A DNA stretch of 24,215 nucleotides from an uncultured Lachnospiraceae bacterium (GCA_937877165.1 CALEFO010000170.1:1-24215), one strand, 5' to 3'; shown: positions 16,259 to 22,598, numbered from the stretch's first letter. Notes: generated from the sequence alone by a model not told the origin. Made by a program: numbers and translations.

Positions 16259-16267
16259 ATTGTATCA
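16259..16267 (-). promoter_or_regulatory. Possible extended -10 promoter upstream of pilM
   Basis: On the minus strand the sequence TGATACAAT combines a TG extension with a -10 hexamer TACAAT (5 of 6). No convincing -35 hexamer lies 17 bp upstream. Transcription would start near 16252, about 50 nt before the pilM ATG. The 198-bp gap to the prepilin peptidase gene makes an internal promoter plausible. The gap also holds an imperfect hairpin at 16304-16321 (AAAGCCAC / GTGGCCTTT) of unknown role. Confidence 0.4.
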
Positions 16268-16397
16268 TAAATTCCTGCATAATAAATCCGCTTCCCGCAC
16301 CCGAAAGCCACGGTGGCCTTTGACATTTCTGCGTATGCCACCCGGCACCTCCCGGATGCGGTCTCTTGTCCCGATCACTCTTCCTTACATTTCACTT

Positions 16398-17270
16398 TTA
16401 CAGGAGAGAAAGATACCATTGGATCACCGGTTCTCCGAAAAACAGAGTGAGCACTGTCCCGATGGAGATGGCAGGACCGAACGGGATTTTCTGATTTTTC
16501 CGGAATCCGGCAAAAATCAGTCCGACAAAGCAGGAAAGGATCACGCACAAAAGCCCGCCAATGGCTCCCAGATAAACACCCGCTGCGAAAAACAGCTTGA
16601 TGTCCCCGCCGCCGAGGCCTTCCTTGCCGGTGATCTTGTCGAAAATGAGTGACAGTACAAGAAGGCCTCCGCCGATCAGAAGGCCGCCCCCCAGGCTATG
16701 CAGCAGTGCCCGGCCTGCGATTCCCGCAGGTCCTGTCGCCCCGCTCGCCGTAATGTCCGCGGCTGCGCCGGCTCCGGACGCTGCAGAAAGACTTCCCGGA
16801 AGTCCCAGTTCGATAAATGGAAAGGTCACCGCGTAAATGACCAGCGCCGCTACGATCATGCTGTTCGGAATGCGCCAGGATTCCAGATCCACCAAGGACA
16901 ACGTGAACAGCACACAGATCAGCGCCACTGCGCGCACTGTCTCCCAGCTAAGGCCGAAGCGAAGGATGCAGAGCATCCAAAGTCCAGCGCTTACCAGCTC
17001 CGCGATCATGTAACGCGGAGAAATCTTCTCGCCGCAGTAACGGCATTTTCCCCGCAGGAGCAGATAGCTAAGCACCGGTACAAGGTCTGCTGCCTTCAGC
17101 GGATGCCCGCAGGTTGCGCAGTGGCTTCTTCCCTTCCAAACGCTCTCATGGTGGACCATCCGCCACGCCATGCAGTTCAAAAAGCTCCCGAACACTGCCC
17201 CCAGCACGATGGTAAGGACCAGCACATATCCCGCAAGAAGCGGGAAATCACATAATTCCCGAAATGTCAT
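16398..17270 (-). CDS. pilD: Prepilin leader peptidase / N-methyltransferase PilD
   Basis: This 290-residue polytopic membrane enzyme has both halves of a bifunctional type IV prepilin peptidase. The N-terminal methylation domain carries the C-x2-C-x21-C-x2-C zinc site (Cys51, 54, 76, 79) after a GSFLNCMAWR stretch. The peptidase part has the two catalytic aspartates: Asp128 in LVDLESWRIPN and Asp223 in GGGDIKL. It cleaves prepilin leaders after the conserved Gly and methylates the new N-terminus, and should process the five prepilin-like proteins encoded here. A Gly/Ala-rich linker at residues 158-185 is slightly expanded. It begins 9 bp after the preceding pilin-like gene, with AAGGGG 5 nt before the ATG, so the two are co-transcribed. 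Confidence 0.95.
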   Translation of the reverse strand: MTFRELCDFPLLAGYVLVLTIVLGAVFGSFLNCMAWRMVHHESVWKGRSHCATCGHPLKAADLVPVLSYLLLRGKCRYCGEKISPRYMIAELVSAGLWMLCILRFGLSWETVRAVALICVLFTLSLVDLESWRIPNSMIVAALVIYAVTFPFIELGLPGSLSAASGAGAAADITASGATGPAGIAGRALLHSLGGGLLIGGGLLVLSLIFDKITGKEGLGGGDIKLFFAAGVYLGAIGGLLCVILSCFVGLIFAGFRKNQKIPFGPAISIGTVLTLFFGEPVIQWYLSLL

Positions 17271-17279
17271 ATTGCCCCT

Positions 17280-17852
17280 TCATCCCGCGTTTTCGCCCCT
17301 TGCTTCTTCCTGCGCCTTGATTCTCTGGCGGTCCTTCTCGATCTCATCCAGAGCCTCGGAGTCCAGCGCATTCCGCTCCCGGATCGTCATCAGGTCATAA
17401 TCGAGCACCGTGTATTTCTTTCCGGTCCAGCGGATATTGATGATATCGCCGTCCGCGATCGTGATTGCAAGAAGCTGTGCTCCGCAATCTCCACCGAAAT
17501 TCGGCACACCCTTCGCACCGGTCACACCGTTCCGGTTGTCCTTCTCCGAGCACCGTCCGTAGGGCTCAATGTCTCCGATCTGTGACCTTGGCAGACACTT
17601 ATGCGAGCGTTCGTCGTAATAATAGGTAACAAGGTCCCCGCCGCCGTCCTGCAGGTACGTGACCGACGCAACATCCCTCGCCGTCGCCACACTCTGCGTA
17701 TCTGCCTGAATTCTGGCATTGCGAAGATGCTCCTGATACCCGGGAATGATGACAAAGAAAATCGTCGCCGCAATCACCGCAATCGACAGCAGCACGATGG
17801 GAAGAATCACGCCATTCTCGCTATGCAGTTTTTGGAGAATTTTGTTTTTCAT
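17280..17852 (-). CDS. Pilin-like membrane protein, first gene of pilus locus
   Basis: This 190-residue protein has the leader MKNKILQKLHSENG, then VILPIVLLSIAVIAATIFFVI and a soluble domain of about 150 residues. The basic leader ending in HSENG copies those of the other prepilins here (HSERG, QSESG, HNTDG), suggesting PilD cleavage after Gly14, but +1 is Val and +5 is Ile instead of Glu. The soluble part has four Cys residues (about 85, 100, 125 and nearby) and a charged C-terminal helix. I do not recognise a specific family. It starts the locus and is followed by pilD after 9 bp. The ribosome binding site is weak and the upstream region is AT-rich (TAAAAT is a possible -10), so the locus promoter is probably here but is not clear. 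Confidence 0.65.
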   Translation of the reverse strand: MKNKILQKLHSENGVILPIVLLSIAVIAATIFFVIIPGYQEHLRNARIQADTQSVATARDVASVTYLQDGGGDLVTYYYDERSHKCLPRSQIGDIEPYGRCSEKDNRNGVTGAKGVPNFGGDCGAQLLAITIADGDIINIRWTGKKYTVLDYDLMTIRERNALDSEALDEIEKDRQRIKAQEEARGENAG

Positions 17853-17920
17853 GTTTTCTATTTTATTCGATTTTTAAGCATCTGAACACCGTACATTGCG
17901 ACATTCCCGCATTTTCTACC

Positions 17921-17970
17921 CCGCTGAGGCAAAATCCGCGAAGGCGGTTTTGCTGAATGCGGCAGCATTG
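17921..17970. repeat. Solitary B-type hairpin element upstream of tRNA-Pro
   Basis: The hairpin at 17929-17953 has the stem GCAAAA, a bulged T, then CCGC, loop GAAG, and the complementary arm GCGGTTTTGC. The bulge and the CCGC/GCGG core match B2 of the pilM-pilN array, while the distal stem has changed on both sides (GGAGAAA to GCAAAA), consistent with compensatory change. The flanks CGCTGAGG before and TGAATGCGG after also resemble those around B2. It sits between the divergent pilus locus and tRNA-Pro. Confidence 0.7.
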
Positions 17971-17996
17971 CATCCGCACGTCAAAAATGGTATACT
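17968..17996 (+). promoter_or_regulatory. Promoter of tRNA-Pro
   Basis: TTGCAT (17968-17973) and TATACT (17991-17996) are separated by 17 bp, with the tRNA starting 14 bp beyond the -10. The -10 matches well (5 of 6); the -35 matches at only 3 positions (TTG). Position and the following tRNA plus terminator support it. Confidence 0.6.
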
Positions 17997-18010
17997 GGTA
18001 TCGTTAAGTC

Positions 18011-18085
18011 CGGGGTGTGGCTCAGCTTGGCTAGAGCGCCTGGTTTGGGACCAGGAAGTCGCAGGTTCGAATCCTGTCACCCCGA
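18011..18085 (+). tRNA. tRNA-Pro (anticodon UGG)
   Basis: This is a complete cloverleaf. The acceptor stem CGGGGTG pairs with CACCCCG (18078-18084), discriminator A at 18085; D-arm GCTC/GAGC; anticodon stem CCTGG/CCAGG around the loop TTTGGGA, giving anticodon TGG; T-arm GCAGG-TTCGAAT-CCTGT with a terminal G-T pair. The 3' CCA is not encoded (TGG follows), so it must be added enzymatically. It has its own promoter and intrinsic terminator and is transcribed divergently from the pilus locus. Confidence 0.97.
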
Positions 18086-18092
18086 TGGTTGG

Positions 18093-18139
18093 AGTCCTCA
18101 GAAATGTTGAGAAATCAATGTTTCTGAGGACTTCTTTTT
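18093..18139 (+). terminator. Intrinsic terminator after tRNA-Pro
   Basis: A 12-bp perfect stem, AGTCCTCAGAAA (18093-18104) with its complement TTTCTGAGGACT (18121-18132), a 16-nt loop, then TCTTTTT. It begins 8 bp after the tRNA 3' end. Confidence 0.9.
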
Positions 18140-18234
18140 ATCTTCATGAATGGATACAGTTGGATACAAAATTTTGTAACCTACGCATATAGCGAATCTG
18201 TTACTTCACAATTACATCCTCATTAATGAATCAC

Positions 18235-18260
18235 AAAAAAAGCCGCCATCGAAAGGCGGC
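18235..18260 (-). terminator. Intrinsic terminator of the DCD-like membrane protein gene
   Basis: On the minus strand the stem GCCGCC-tttcgat-GGCGGC (18242-18260) is followed directly by seven T residues (18235-18241). It lies 17 bp after the stop codon at 18277, a standard position. The remaining bases between this and the tRNA terminator (18140-18234) show only TGGATAC repeated once and no gene. Confidence 0.9.
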
Positions 18261-18276
18261 CTGATGCTCTGCTATT

Positions 18277-19086
18277 TCATAAAAATAAAATCACAAAAGC
18301 AGTAAGGATTACAATCAAAGCAGCTTCAACACCAATGAATGCCCAAGGTTTCTTACGCTTTCCTACCAGTAATGCAATAATTCCCATCATTGTCGTGATG
18401 CATATTGCCAATGTCAAGTTCATTGCAACAATAAACTTTCCGTTTACTACTGCCTGAGTAAACGCCTGATAATTGATTGATATAACAGAAAAAATCGCCA
18501 CAAAAATTCCCATTAATGTAAGAACATTGGCGTATATACTATTTTCTCGTTCTTCCAGCTGCTCACGTTTTCTATCAGCAGTCTCCCTGCGTTCTTTTGA
18601 ATACTCTTTTTCATAATTGCCTAATCCAACATACGAAGTTTCCCTCTGAAAGGTTCCATTATATGGATGTTCTGGTTCATCCGAAAGCTGTTCGAAAAAG
18701 ATTTGAGCAATTGGCATTCCCTGGCGAAGCGTGATTATGCTGTCAGAAATATTCTGTACACGCAGATAAGCAAATGTTTCATGTCCAGGCTGATAATGTG
18801 GTCCTGAAACTACCAGTCCCTGCCTCATTCTTGAATTTTTTTCTCCAACTGTTCCGAGAATATCAGTCGAAATCTTCAGTTTTTCTCTGGTCTTTACAAA
18901 TACAACATCCCCTGGCTCAAGTTCACATTCCTTTACTCCCCCAGCAGACTGAGCATTTGTTTTCGTGTAAATATCGTCTACAGAAAGGTCATATGATGTA
19001 TTGGAGAGATTAGATTCCTGATATCCTTCGATTATTAGTTCACCGTTTTCAACTCTTTTTTTGATATCCTTATCAACCAGAATCAT
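18277..19086 (-). CDS. dCTP deaminase/dUTPase-fold protein fused to a coiled coil and three membrane helices
   Basis: This is a 269-residue protein (271 from the alternative ATG at 19092; AGGAGG lies 7 nt before ATG 19086 but only 1 nt before the other). In 271-residue numbering, residues 1-160 align with dCTP deaminase: NTSYDL (31-36), GEKNSRMRQGLVV (83-95) at the GRSSLARLGL motif, PG at 102-103, and LRVQNISDSIITLRQGMPIAQIFFEQLS (110-137) at the LEFYN...LRPGM region with no gaps. The catalytic Glu is Arg111 here and the first active-site Ser is Asn; Arg90 is kept. A charged coiled coil (162-186) is followed by three hydrophobic segments (188-210, 221-243, 250-271). I infer a membrane-anchored nucleotide-binding, probably non-deaminating, protein. 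It is AT-richer than its neighbours (24 of 60 G/C in the line at 18301), next to a tRNA, and ends at its own terminator. Confidence 0.75.
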   Translation of the reverse strand: MILVDKDIKKRVENGELIIEGYQESNLSNTSYDLSVDDIYTKTNAQSAGGVKECELEPGDVVFVKTREKLKISTDILGTVGEKNSRMRQGLVVSGPHYQPGHETFAYLRVQNISDSIITLRQGMPIAQIFFEQLSDEPEHPYNGTFQRETSYVGLGNYEKEYSKERRETADRKREQLEERENSIYANVLTLMGIFVAIFSVISINYQAFTQAVVNGKFIVAMNLTLAICITTMMGIIALLVGKRKKPWAFIGVEAALIVILTAFVILFL

Positions 19087-19256
19087 ATTCATACCTCCTC
19101 ACAATTTAATAAAAATTATCTTACCACTTTTGTGCCGTTGCAGCATTTTTTCTTCGTAATAGGTCATTCATATCATTTTCTTAATGATTCCTCACATGCT
19201 TCAAAAGCCAAGGACAGTCATTCTCCGATTATTTTGCTTCCGATTTTCAAGCAGCC

Positions 19257-19787
19257 TCACACAATCCACAAAAGGCTCCCTTCTGCCACGCCGATCAGGT
19301 ATCCTGCAATGACATCCCGAGGATAATGAACACCCCCGAGGACGCGCACCGCTGCGATACAGGCAGAAAGGCCGAGGCAGATTCCGCCCAGAGCCGCGTT
19401 CTGACGCAGGATACACATGGAAATCACCGCTGCGGAGAACACATGACGGCTTGGCATGGAGTGTCCTTTTTTCTCCCTGCAAATCAGCGGGTCGATCGGC
19501 CACTCTTCGTAGGGGCGCTTCCAGTTCATCCGATCCCGTATAATGCTCAGAAGAACGAAGCTGACGCCCGGGATCAGAAGATACGGCAGCGCCGTGGTCA
19601 CGGCTTCCCGAAAACCGCCTCTCTGCAGCAGCTTTCCACACACAAGCCTCAGGAGCAGGGCCGGATATGCCGCATACATCACACCGGCAAGAAACCGGTC
19701 CGTGGCATTCAATATTTCTCTTCCATGAGCCCCGCTGCGGATTCCCGATGTGATCCGCCCGTAAAATTTTCCGTAATCCAGATTCAT
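19257..19787 (-). CDS. PAP2-family membrane phosphatase
   Basis: This 176-residue integral membrane protein carries all three PAP2 signature blocks: R84-x6-RP (KxxxxxxRP with Lys replaced by Arg), PSRH at 112-115 (PSGH motif, catalytic His115), and R148-x5-H154-x3-D158 (SRxxxxxHxxxD with the Ser replaced by Val). Hydrophobic segments near 33-52, 62-82, 117-125, 132-150 and 160-176 fit the family fold. Such enzymes dephosphorylate phosphatidic acid, undecaprenyl pyrophosphate or related lipids at the outer face of the membrane; the substrate cannot be read here. It starts 20 bp after the AAA ATPase stop, so the two are probably co-transcribed; its own ribosome binding site is weak. No terminator is evident in the 164 bp behind it. 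Confidence 0.9.
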   Translation of the reverse strand: MNLDYGKFYGRITSGIRSGAHGREILNATDRFLAGVMYAAYPALLLRLVCGKLLQRGGFREAVTTALPYLLIPGVSFVLLSIIRDRMNWKRPYEEWPIDPLICREKKGHSMPSRHVFSAAVISMCILRQNAALGGICLGLSACIAAVRVLGGVHYPRDVIAGYLIGVAEGSLLWIV

Positions 19788-19807
19788 TTGCTGTTCTGCC
19801 CTCTGCG

Positions 19808-21088
19808 TCAGATTGTCAATCCGTTTTCCGCCGATGCCTCAGCACCGATGCTGCTGTTTGAAAGTGACATATCGATGTCACTTTCAAACTTGGCGGTCTT
19901 CTCCAGGATTTTCTCCTCAGAAGCCGCATCATCCAACTCGTCCCGCAGATCCTCCACCTTGATCCGCTGCATCTCCTCCGGGGTCGGATTCGCCAGCGCA
20001 GCAATCCGCCTTGCCTGATTCGTAATGATGCTCTCGAACAAATTGCGTACCTCACGCGCATTGGCAAAATTCTCCGGCGTCTGTGCCTTTCGCAGCATCA
20101 GGAGCGTCTTCACCTGATCCCTTGCTTCCTTGTCCGGAACGTACTGGTATTTCCTGCAGTTCAGATCGAAAATCGCGAGCAGCTCCTCCACCGAATAGTC
20201 CGGAAATTCAATAAATTTGTTGAAGCGGCTCTGAAGTCCCGGATTGGAGTGAATGAACGTTTTCATCGGCTTCGTGTAGCCCGCCACGATCACAACGAAC
20301 TCATCGCGGTGGTCCTCCATCGCCTTCAGGAGCGTGTCAATGGCTTCCTGACCGAAGTCATTTCCCTGATCTGCGCCTCTTGCCAGCGAATAGGCTTCAT
20401 CAATAAAGAGCACGCCGCCCATCGCCTCTTCGATCTTCTTCTGCGTCTTCACCGCAGTCTGTCCGACATACCCGGCAACCAGCCCGGACCGGTCGCACTC
20501 CACCAGCTGTCCCTTGGACAATACGCCGATCTGCTTGTATAATCTCGCCAGAATCCTCGCCACCGTGGTTTTGCCGGTTCCCGGATTCCCGGTAAAGACA
20601 AGGTGCATGGACACCGGAACGGTTTTCAGGCCTGCATCCCTGCGCAGCTTCTGGATTTTCGTAAAATCATACAGCTCCCGGACATCGTGTTTGATTCCCG
20701 CAAGGCCGATCAGCTCGTTCAGGTCCTCCATCGGGTCGGTTTCGGGCTCCGCTTTTTTCTCCGTCTTTTCCTCCGCTCCTGTATTCTTCTGAACACCTTC
20801 CCGGTTAAACTTCCTTGCCGCCTCCATCAGAGCCTCCTGTGCCCGGGAAAGCGCATCCATTTCCTGTTCCAGAGAGCTGCCGGAACGCAGCTTTTCCTCT
20901 CCTGAAACGCCTTCCTTCCTGTTCTCCGGAGACTGCACCGCAGATTGATCTGCATTTTTCTCCGTTTCCGCTCCATATAAATCTCCATAGAGATCCCGGA
21001 GCAGATCCCCCCTCTTCCCTGTCATGTACCCGGAAGCATCCTTATGCTTCTGATTGTTCTGATCCTCATCCCCAAATCTCAGTTCCAT
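19808..21088 (-). CDS. CbbX/SpoVK-like AAA+ ATPase
   Basis: This is a 426-residue AAA+ protein. Residues 1-120 are charged and probably disordered with a helical stretch near 70-97. The AAA core starts at LNELIGLAGIK (123-133), with Walker A GNPGTGKT (167-174), pore-loop-like GYVGQTA (206-212), Walker B VLFIDEA (226-232), sensor 1 in VIVAGYT (266-272), and an arginine finger at Arg288 in GLQSRF. This order and the pore loop are typical of the CbbX/SpoVK/EccA group, hexameric remodelling ATPases. Its client is unknown. ATG 21088 has AGAGGAG 6-7 nt upstream; longer in-frame reading passes through the hairpin-repeat element and is not plausible. A 14-bp perfect inverted repeat lies inside the 3' end (19857-19888, codons for residues 401-411). 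A PAP2 phosphatase follows after 20 bp. Confidence 0.92.
   Translation of the reverse strand: MELRFGDEDQNNQKHKDASGYMTGKRGDLLRDLYGDLYGAETEKNADQSAVQSPENRKEGVSGEEKLRSGSSLEQEMDALSRAQEALMEAARKFNREGVQKNTGAEEKTEKKAEPETDPMEDLNELIGLAGIKHDVRELYDFTKIQKLRRDAGLKTVPVSMHLVFTGNPGTGKTTVARILARLYKQIGVLSKGQLVECDRSGLVAGYVGQTAVKTQKKIEEAMGGVLFIDEAYSLARGADQGNDFGQEAIDTLLKAMEDHRDEFVVIVAGYTKPMKTFIHSNPGLQSRFNKFIEFPDYSVEELLAIFDLNCRKYQYVPDKEARDQVKTLLMLRKAQTPENFANAREVRNLFESIITNQARRIAALANPTPEEMQRIKVEDLRDELDDAASEEKILEKTAKFESDIDMSLSNSSIGAEASAENGLTI
19857..19888. repeat. Perfect 14-bp inverted repeat inside the AAA ATPase gene
   Basis: TTTGAAAGTGACAT (19857-19870) and its exact complement (19875-19888) flank the 4-bp centre ATCG. 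It lies in coding sequence near the C-terminus of the CbbX-like gene, 49 bp before its stop, and is in frame. It would form a strong hairpin in mRNA of either strand. Confidence 0.85.
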
Positions 21089-21115
21089 TTTCACTCCTCT
21101 TGCCATCCCTCGTTC

Positions 21116-21224
21116 GAGTATCACAAGGAGAATTTCACGAAAACGAATTCTCCGCTGTGGGAGCAAGGCCGTTCTGCCAGACTTGCTCCGTTTAGGAGAA
21201 CATGTCATCAGGCATGTTCGAGTA
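21116..21224. repeat. Hairpin mosaic element B-C-A upstream of the AAA ATPase gene
   Basis: Three hairpins in the same order as the end of the pilM-pilN array. B3: GGAGAATT at 21127-21134 with its complement at 21146-21153. C3: GAGCAAG at 21161-21167 with its complement at 21182-21188. A3: GAACATGTC at 21198-21206 with GGCATGTTC at 21211-21219, one G-T pair and the same ATCA loop. The flanking words GTTCGAGTATCAC-AAGGAG and CGAGTA match those in the other array. The B stem differs from B2 at paired positions on both arms. Confidence 0.85.
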
Positions 21225-21292
21225 TAACATAATGCTCTCCCCGCAAACCTTGTGAAATCCGCAAAGGGAGGGTATCATCGTTACAAAAGCAG

Positions 21293-21336
21293 GAAATCCG
21301 GCAAAGCCGCCTTCGCGGATTTTGCCTCAGTGAGGT
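21293..21336. repeat. B-type hairpin element in reverse orientation
   Basis: GGCAAAGCCGC, loop CTTC, GCGGATTTTGCC (21300-21326). Read on the minus strand it contains TGAGGCAAAATCCGCGAAGG, matching the element at 17926-17945, with the same single-base bulge. It ends 16 bp before the ATG of the following plus-strand gene, just upstream of its ribosome binding site. Confidence 0.75.
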
Positions 21337-21342
21337 ATCTTT

Positions 21343-21639
21343 ATGTTTTTCTTATTCACAAAACGCGTCACGCTTGCCGACGGCGGCAAGGAGGAAATTG
21401 CCCGCAAGGAGAAGCTGCTCAATGACGCCGGTATCCGCACCAATTCCTGGAGCACGGGTGCCCCGGTCGTCATCGGCGGGCCGCATATGAAGACCGCCGA
21501 CTGGTCCGGCAAGCACTATGTCAACCACGACGATGAGCGCGTGGTCTATCACCTGGAGGTCGCGCAGAAGGATCAGTACCGCGCCATGAAGGTTCTGATG
21601 GGCGAGGATGCCGCACTGGGCGACAATTTTATTAAATAA
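21343..21639 (+). CDS. Small DUF2007-like protein of unknown function
   Basis: This 98-residue soluble protein has no signal peptide. It has the pattern of an initial beta strand (FLFTKRVTLA), a helix with Lys/Glu (EEIARKEKLLNDAGI), a central loop containing HMKTADWSG, and YHLEVAQKDQYRAMKVLMG near the end. This strand-helix-strand layout resembles DUF2007-type putative signal-transducing proteins, but the match is by impression only. GAGG lies 8 nt before ATG 21343. A B-type hairpin lies directly upstream. The gap to the next gene (21640-21802) shows no gene or clear terminator, so co-transcription with nth is possible. Confidence 0.7.
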   Translation: MFFLFTKRVTLADGGKEEIARKEKLLNDAGIRTNSWSTGAPVVIGGPHMKTADWSGKHYVNHDDERVVYHLEVAQKDQYRAMKVLMGEDAALGDNFIK

Positions 21640-21802
21640 TCCTCACGTCAGATTCTGCACACAGGCAATGCAGATCCCTCTGCCGGTCCGCATCCACGGA
21701 ATACGGTTTCTGTCAGCCCCCGTGCGCAGGCGGCGCAAATCGAATAGAATGCAGCAGCCGGGATACATCAAACACACTCGAATAAATTTTGAATAAAAAG
21801 CA

Positions 21803-22459
21803 ATGAAGGATCTTCAGCAGAAAAAAGAACTGGCTTTTGCCGTCATCGAACGGCTGAAAAAGGAATATCCGGACACCAAATGCTCCCTGGACTACCGGGA
21901 CGCCTGGCAGCTTCTCGTCAGCGTGCGGCTTGCCGCGCAGTGCACCGATGCCCGGGTCAATATCGTCATGAGGGACCTTCTTGGGAAATTCCCGGATGTC
22001 GCCGCGCTTGCCGCCGCTTCCCCGGAGGAAATTGAGGCGATTGTCCGCCCCTGCGGTCTCGGGCATTCCAAGGCCCGGGACATCAGCGCCTGCATGAAGG
22101 TTCTGCATGAAAAGTATCACGACATCGTCCCCGATAACATGAAGGAGCTCCTGGCCCTTCCCGGCGTCGGGCGAAAGAGCGCGAACCTCATCCTCGGAGA
22201 TGTATATGGAAAGCCTGCCATCGTCACCGACACGCACTGCATCCGTCTCTGCAATCTGATCGGGCTGACAGACAACATCAAGGAGCCTGCGAAGGTAGAA
22301 AAGGCTCTTTGGGAAATCGTCCCTCCCGAGGAGGGCAATCAGCTCTGCCACCGCTTCGTGGATCACGGCCGGGCTGTCTGCATCGCCAGAAGGCCGCAGT
22401 GTGAGCATTGCTGTCTCGCGGATCTGTGCCGCTACCATCTCTCCCAGACTTCTCCTTAA
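21803..22459 (+). CDS. nth: Endonuclease III (DNA glycosylase/AP lyase)
   Basis: This 218-residue base-excision repair enzyme removes oxidised pyrimidines and cuts the strand by beta-elimination. It has the helix-hairpin-helix LPGVGRKSANLIL (119-131) with catalytic Lys125, the catalytic Asp143 in VTDTH, and a complete [4Fe-4S] cluster site C193-x6-C200-x2-C203-x5-C209. The AAQCTDARVN stretch (44-53) is also family-typical. Length is normal. The ATG at 21803 is the first possible start, since a stop codon lies 6 nt upstream in frame; the ribosome binding site is poor. The last 16 bases including the stop are duplicated in tandem directly after the gene. It converges on the helicase gene with a shared terminator between. 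Confidence 0.96.
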   Translation: MKDLQQKKELAFAVIERLKKEYPDTKCSLDYRDAWQLLVSVRLAAQCTDARVNIVMRDLLGKFPDVAALAAASPEEIEAIVRPCGLGHSKARDISACMKVLHEKYHDIVPDNMKELLALPGVGRKSANLILGDVYGKPAIVTDTHCIRLCNLIGLTDNIKEPAKVEKALWEIVPPEEGNQLCHRFVDHGRAVCIARRPQCEHCCLADLCRYHLSQTSP

Positions 22460-22475
22460 CCAGACTTCTCCTTAA
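22444..22475. repeat. Tandem 16-bp duplication over the nth stop codon
   Basis: CCAGACTTCTCCTTAA occurs at 22444-22459 and again at 22460-22475. The first copy ends with the nth stop codon TAA; the second is untranslated. It is most simply a replication-slippage duplication. Confidence 0.9.
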
Positions 22476-22519
22476 TTTCTACATTCTGGTATTGGTTCAT
22501 TTGTTTTCCATCGATTGCA

Positions 22520-22577
22520 AAAATCTGCACGGTGTCCCGTGACGCTTTATCATCAGGGATTGCACCGTGCAGATTTT
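22520..22577. terminator. Bidirectional intrinsic terminator between nth and the helicase gene
   Basis: A 15-bp perfect stem, AAAATCTGCACGGTG (22520-22534) with its complement (22563-22577), ends in T-runs on both strands and has a 28-nt loop. It lies between two convergent genes, 60 bp after the nth stop and 21 bp after the helicase stop. Confidence 0.88.
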
Positions 22578-22598
22578 GTCACAGCGGGGTTATATTCC

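Noticed and set aside
18061..18180. A duplicated tRNA 3' end marking an integrated element
   Set aside because: I looked for a second copy of the T-arm/acceptor sequence in the flanking 1.2 kb and saw none, and no integrase gene is present in the window.
21089..21208. Extending the AAA ATPase start upstream to give 466 residues
   Set aside because: The extra 40 codons translate through the B-C-A hairpin element, and a good ribosome binding site directly precedes ATG 21088.
21713..22438. A 241-codon minus-strand open frame opposite nth
   Set aside because: It overlaps almost all of a clearly identified endonuclease III gene with intact catalytic and Fe-S residues; its own sequence shows no family features.
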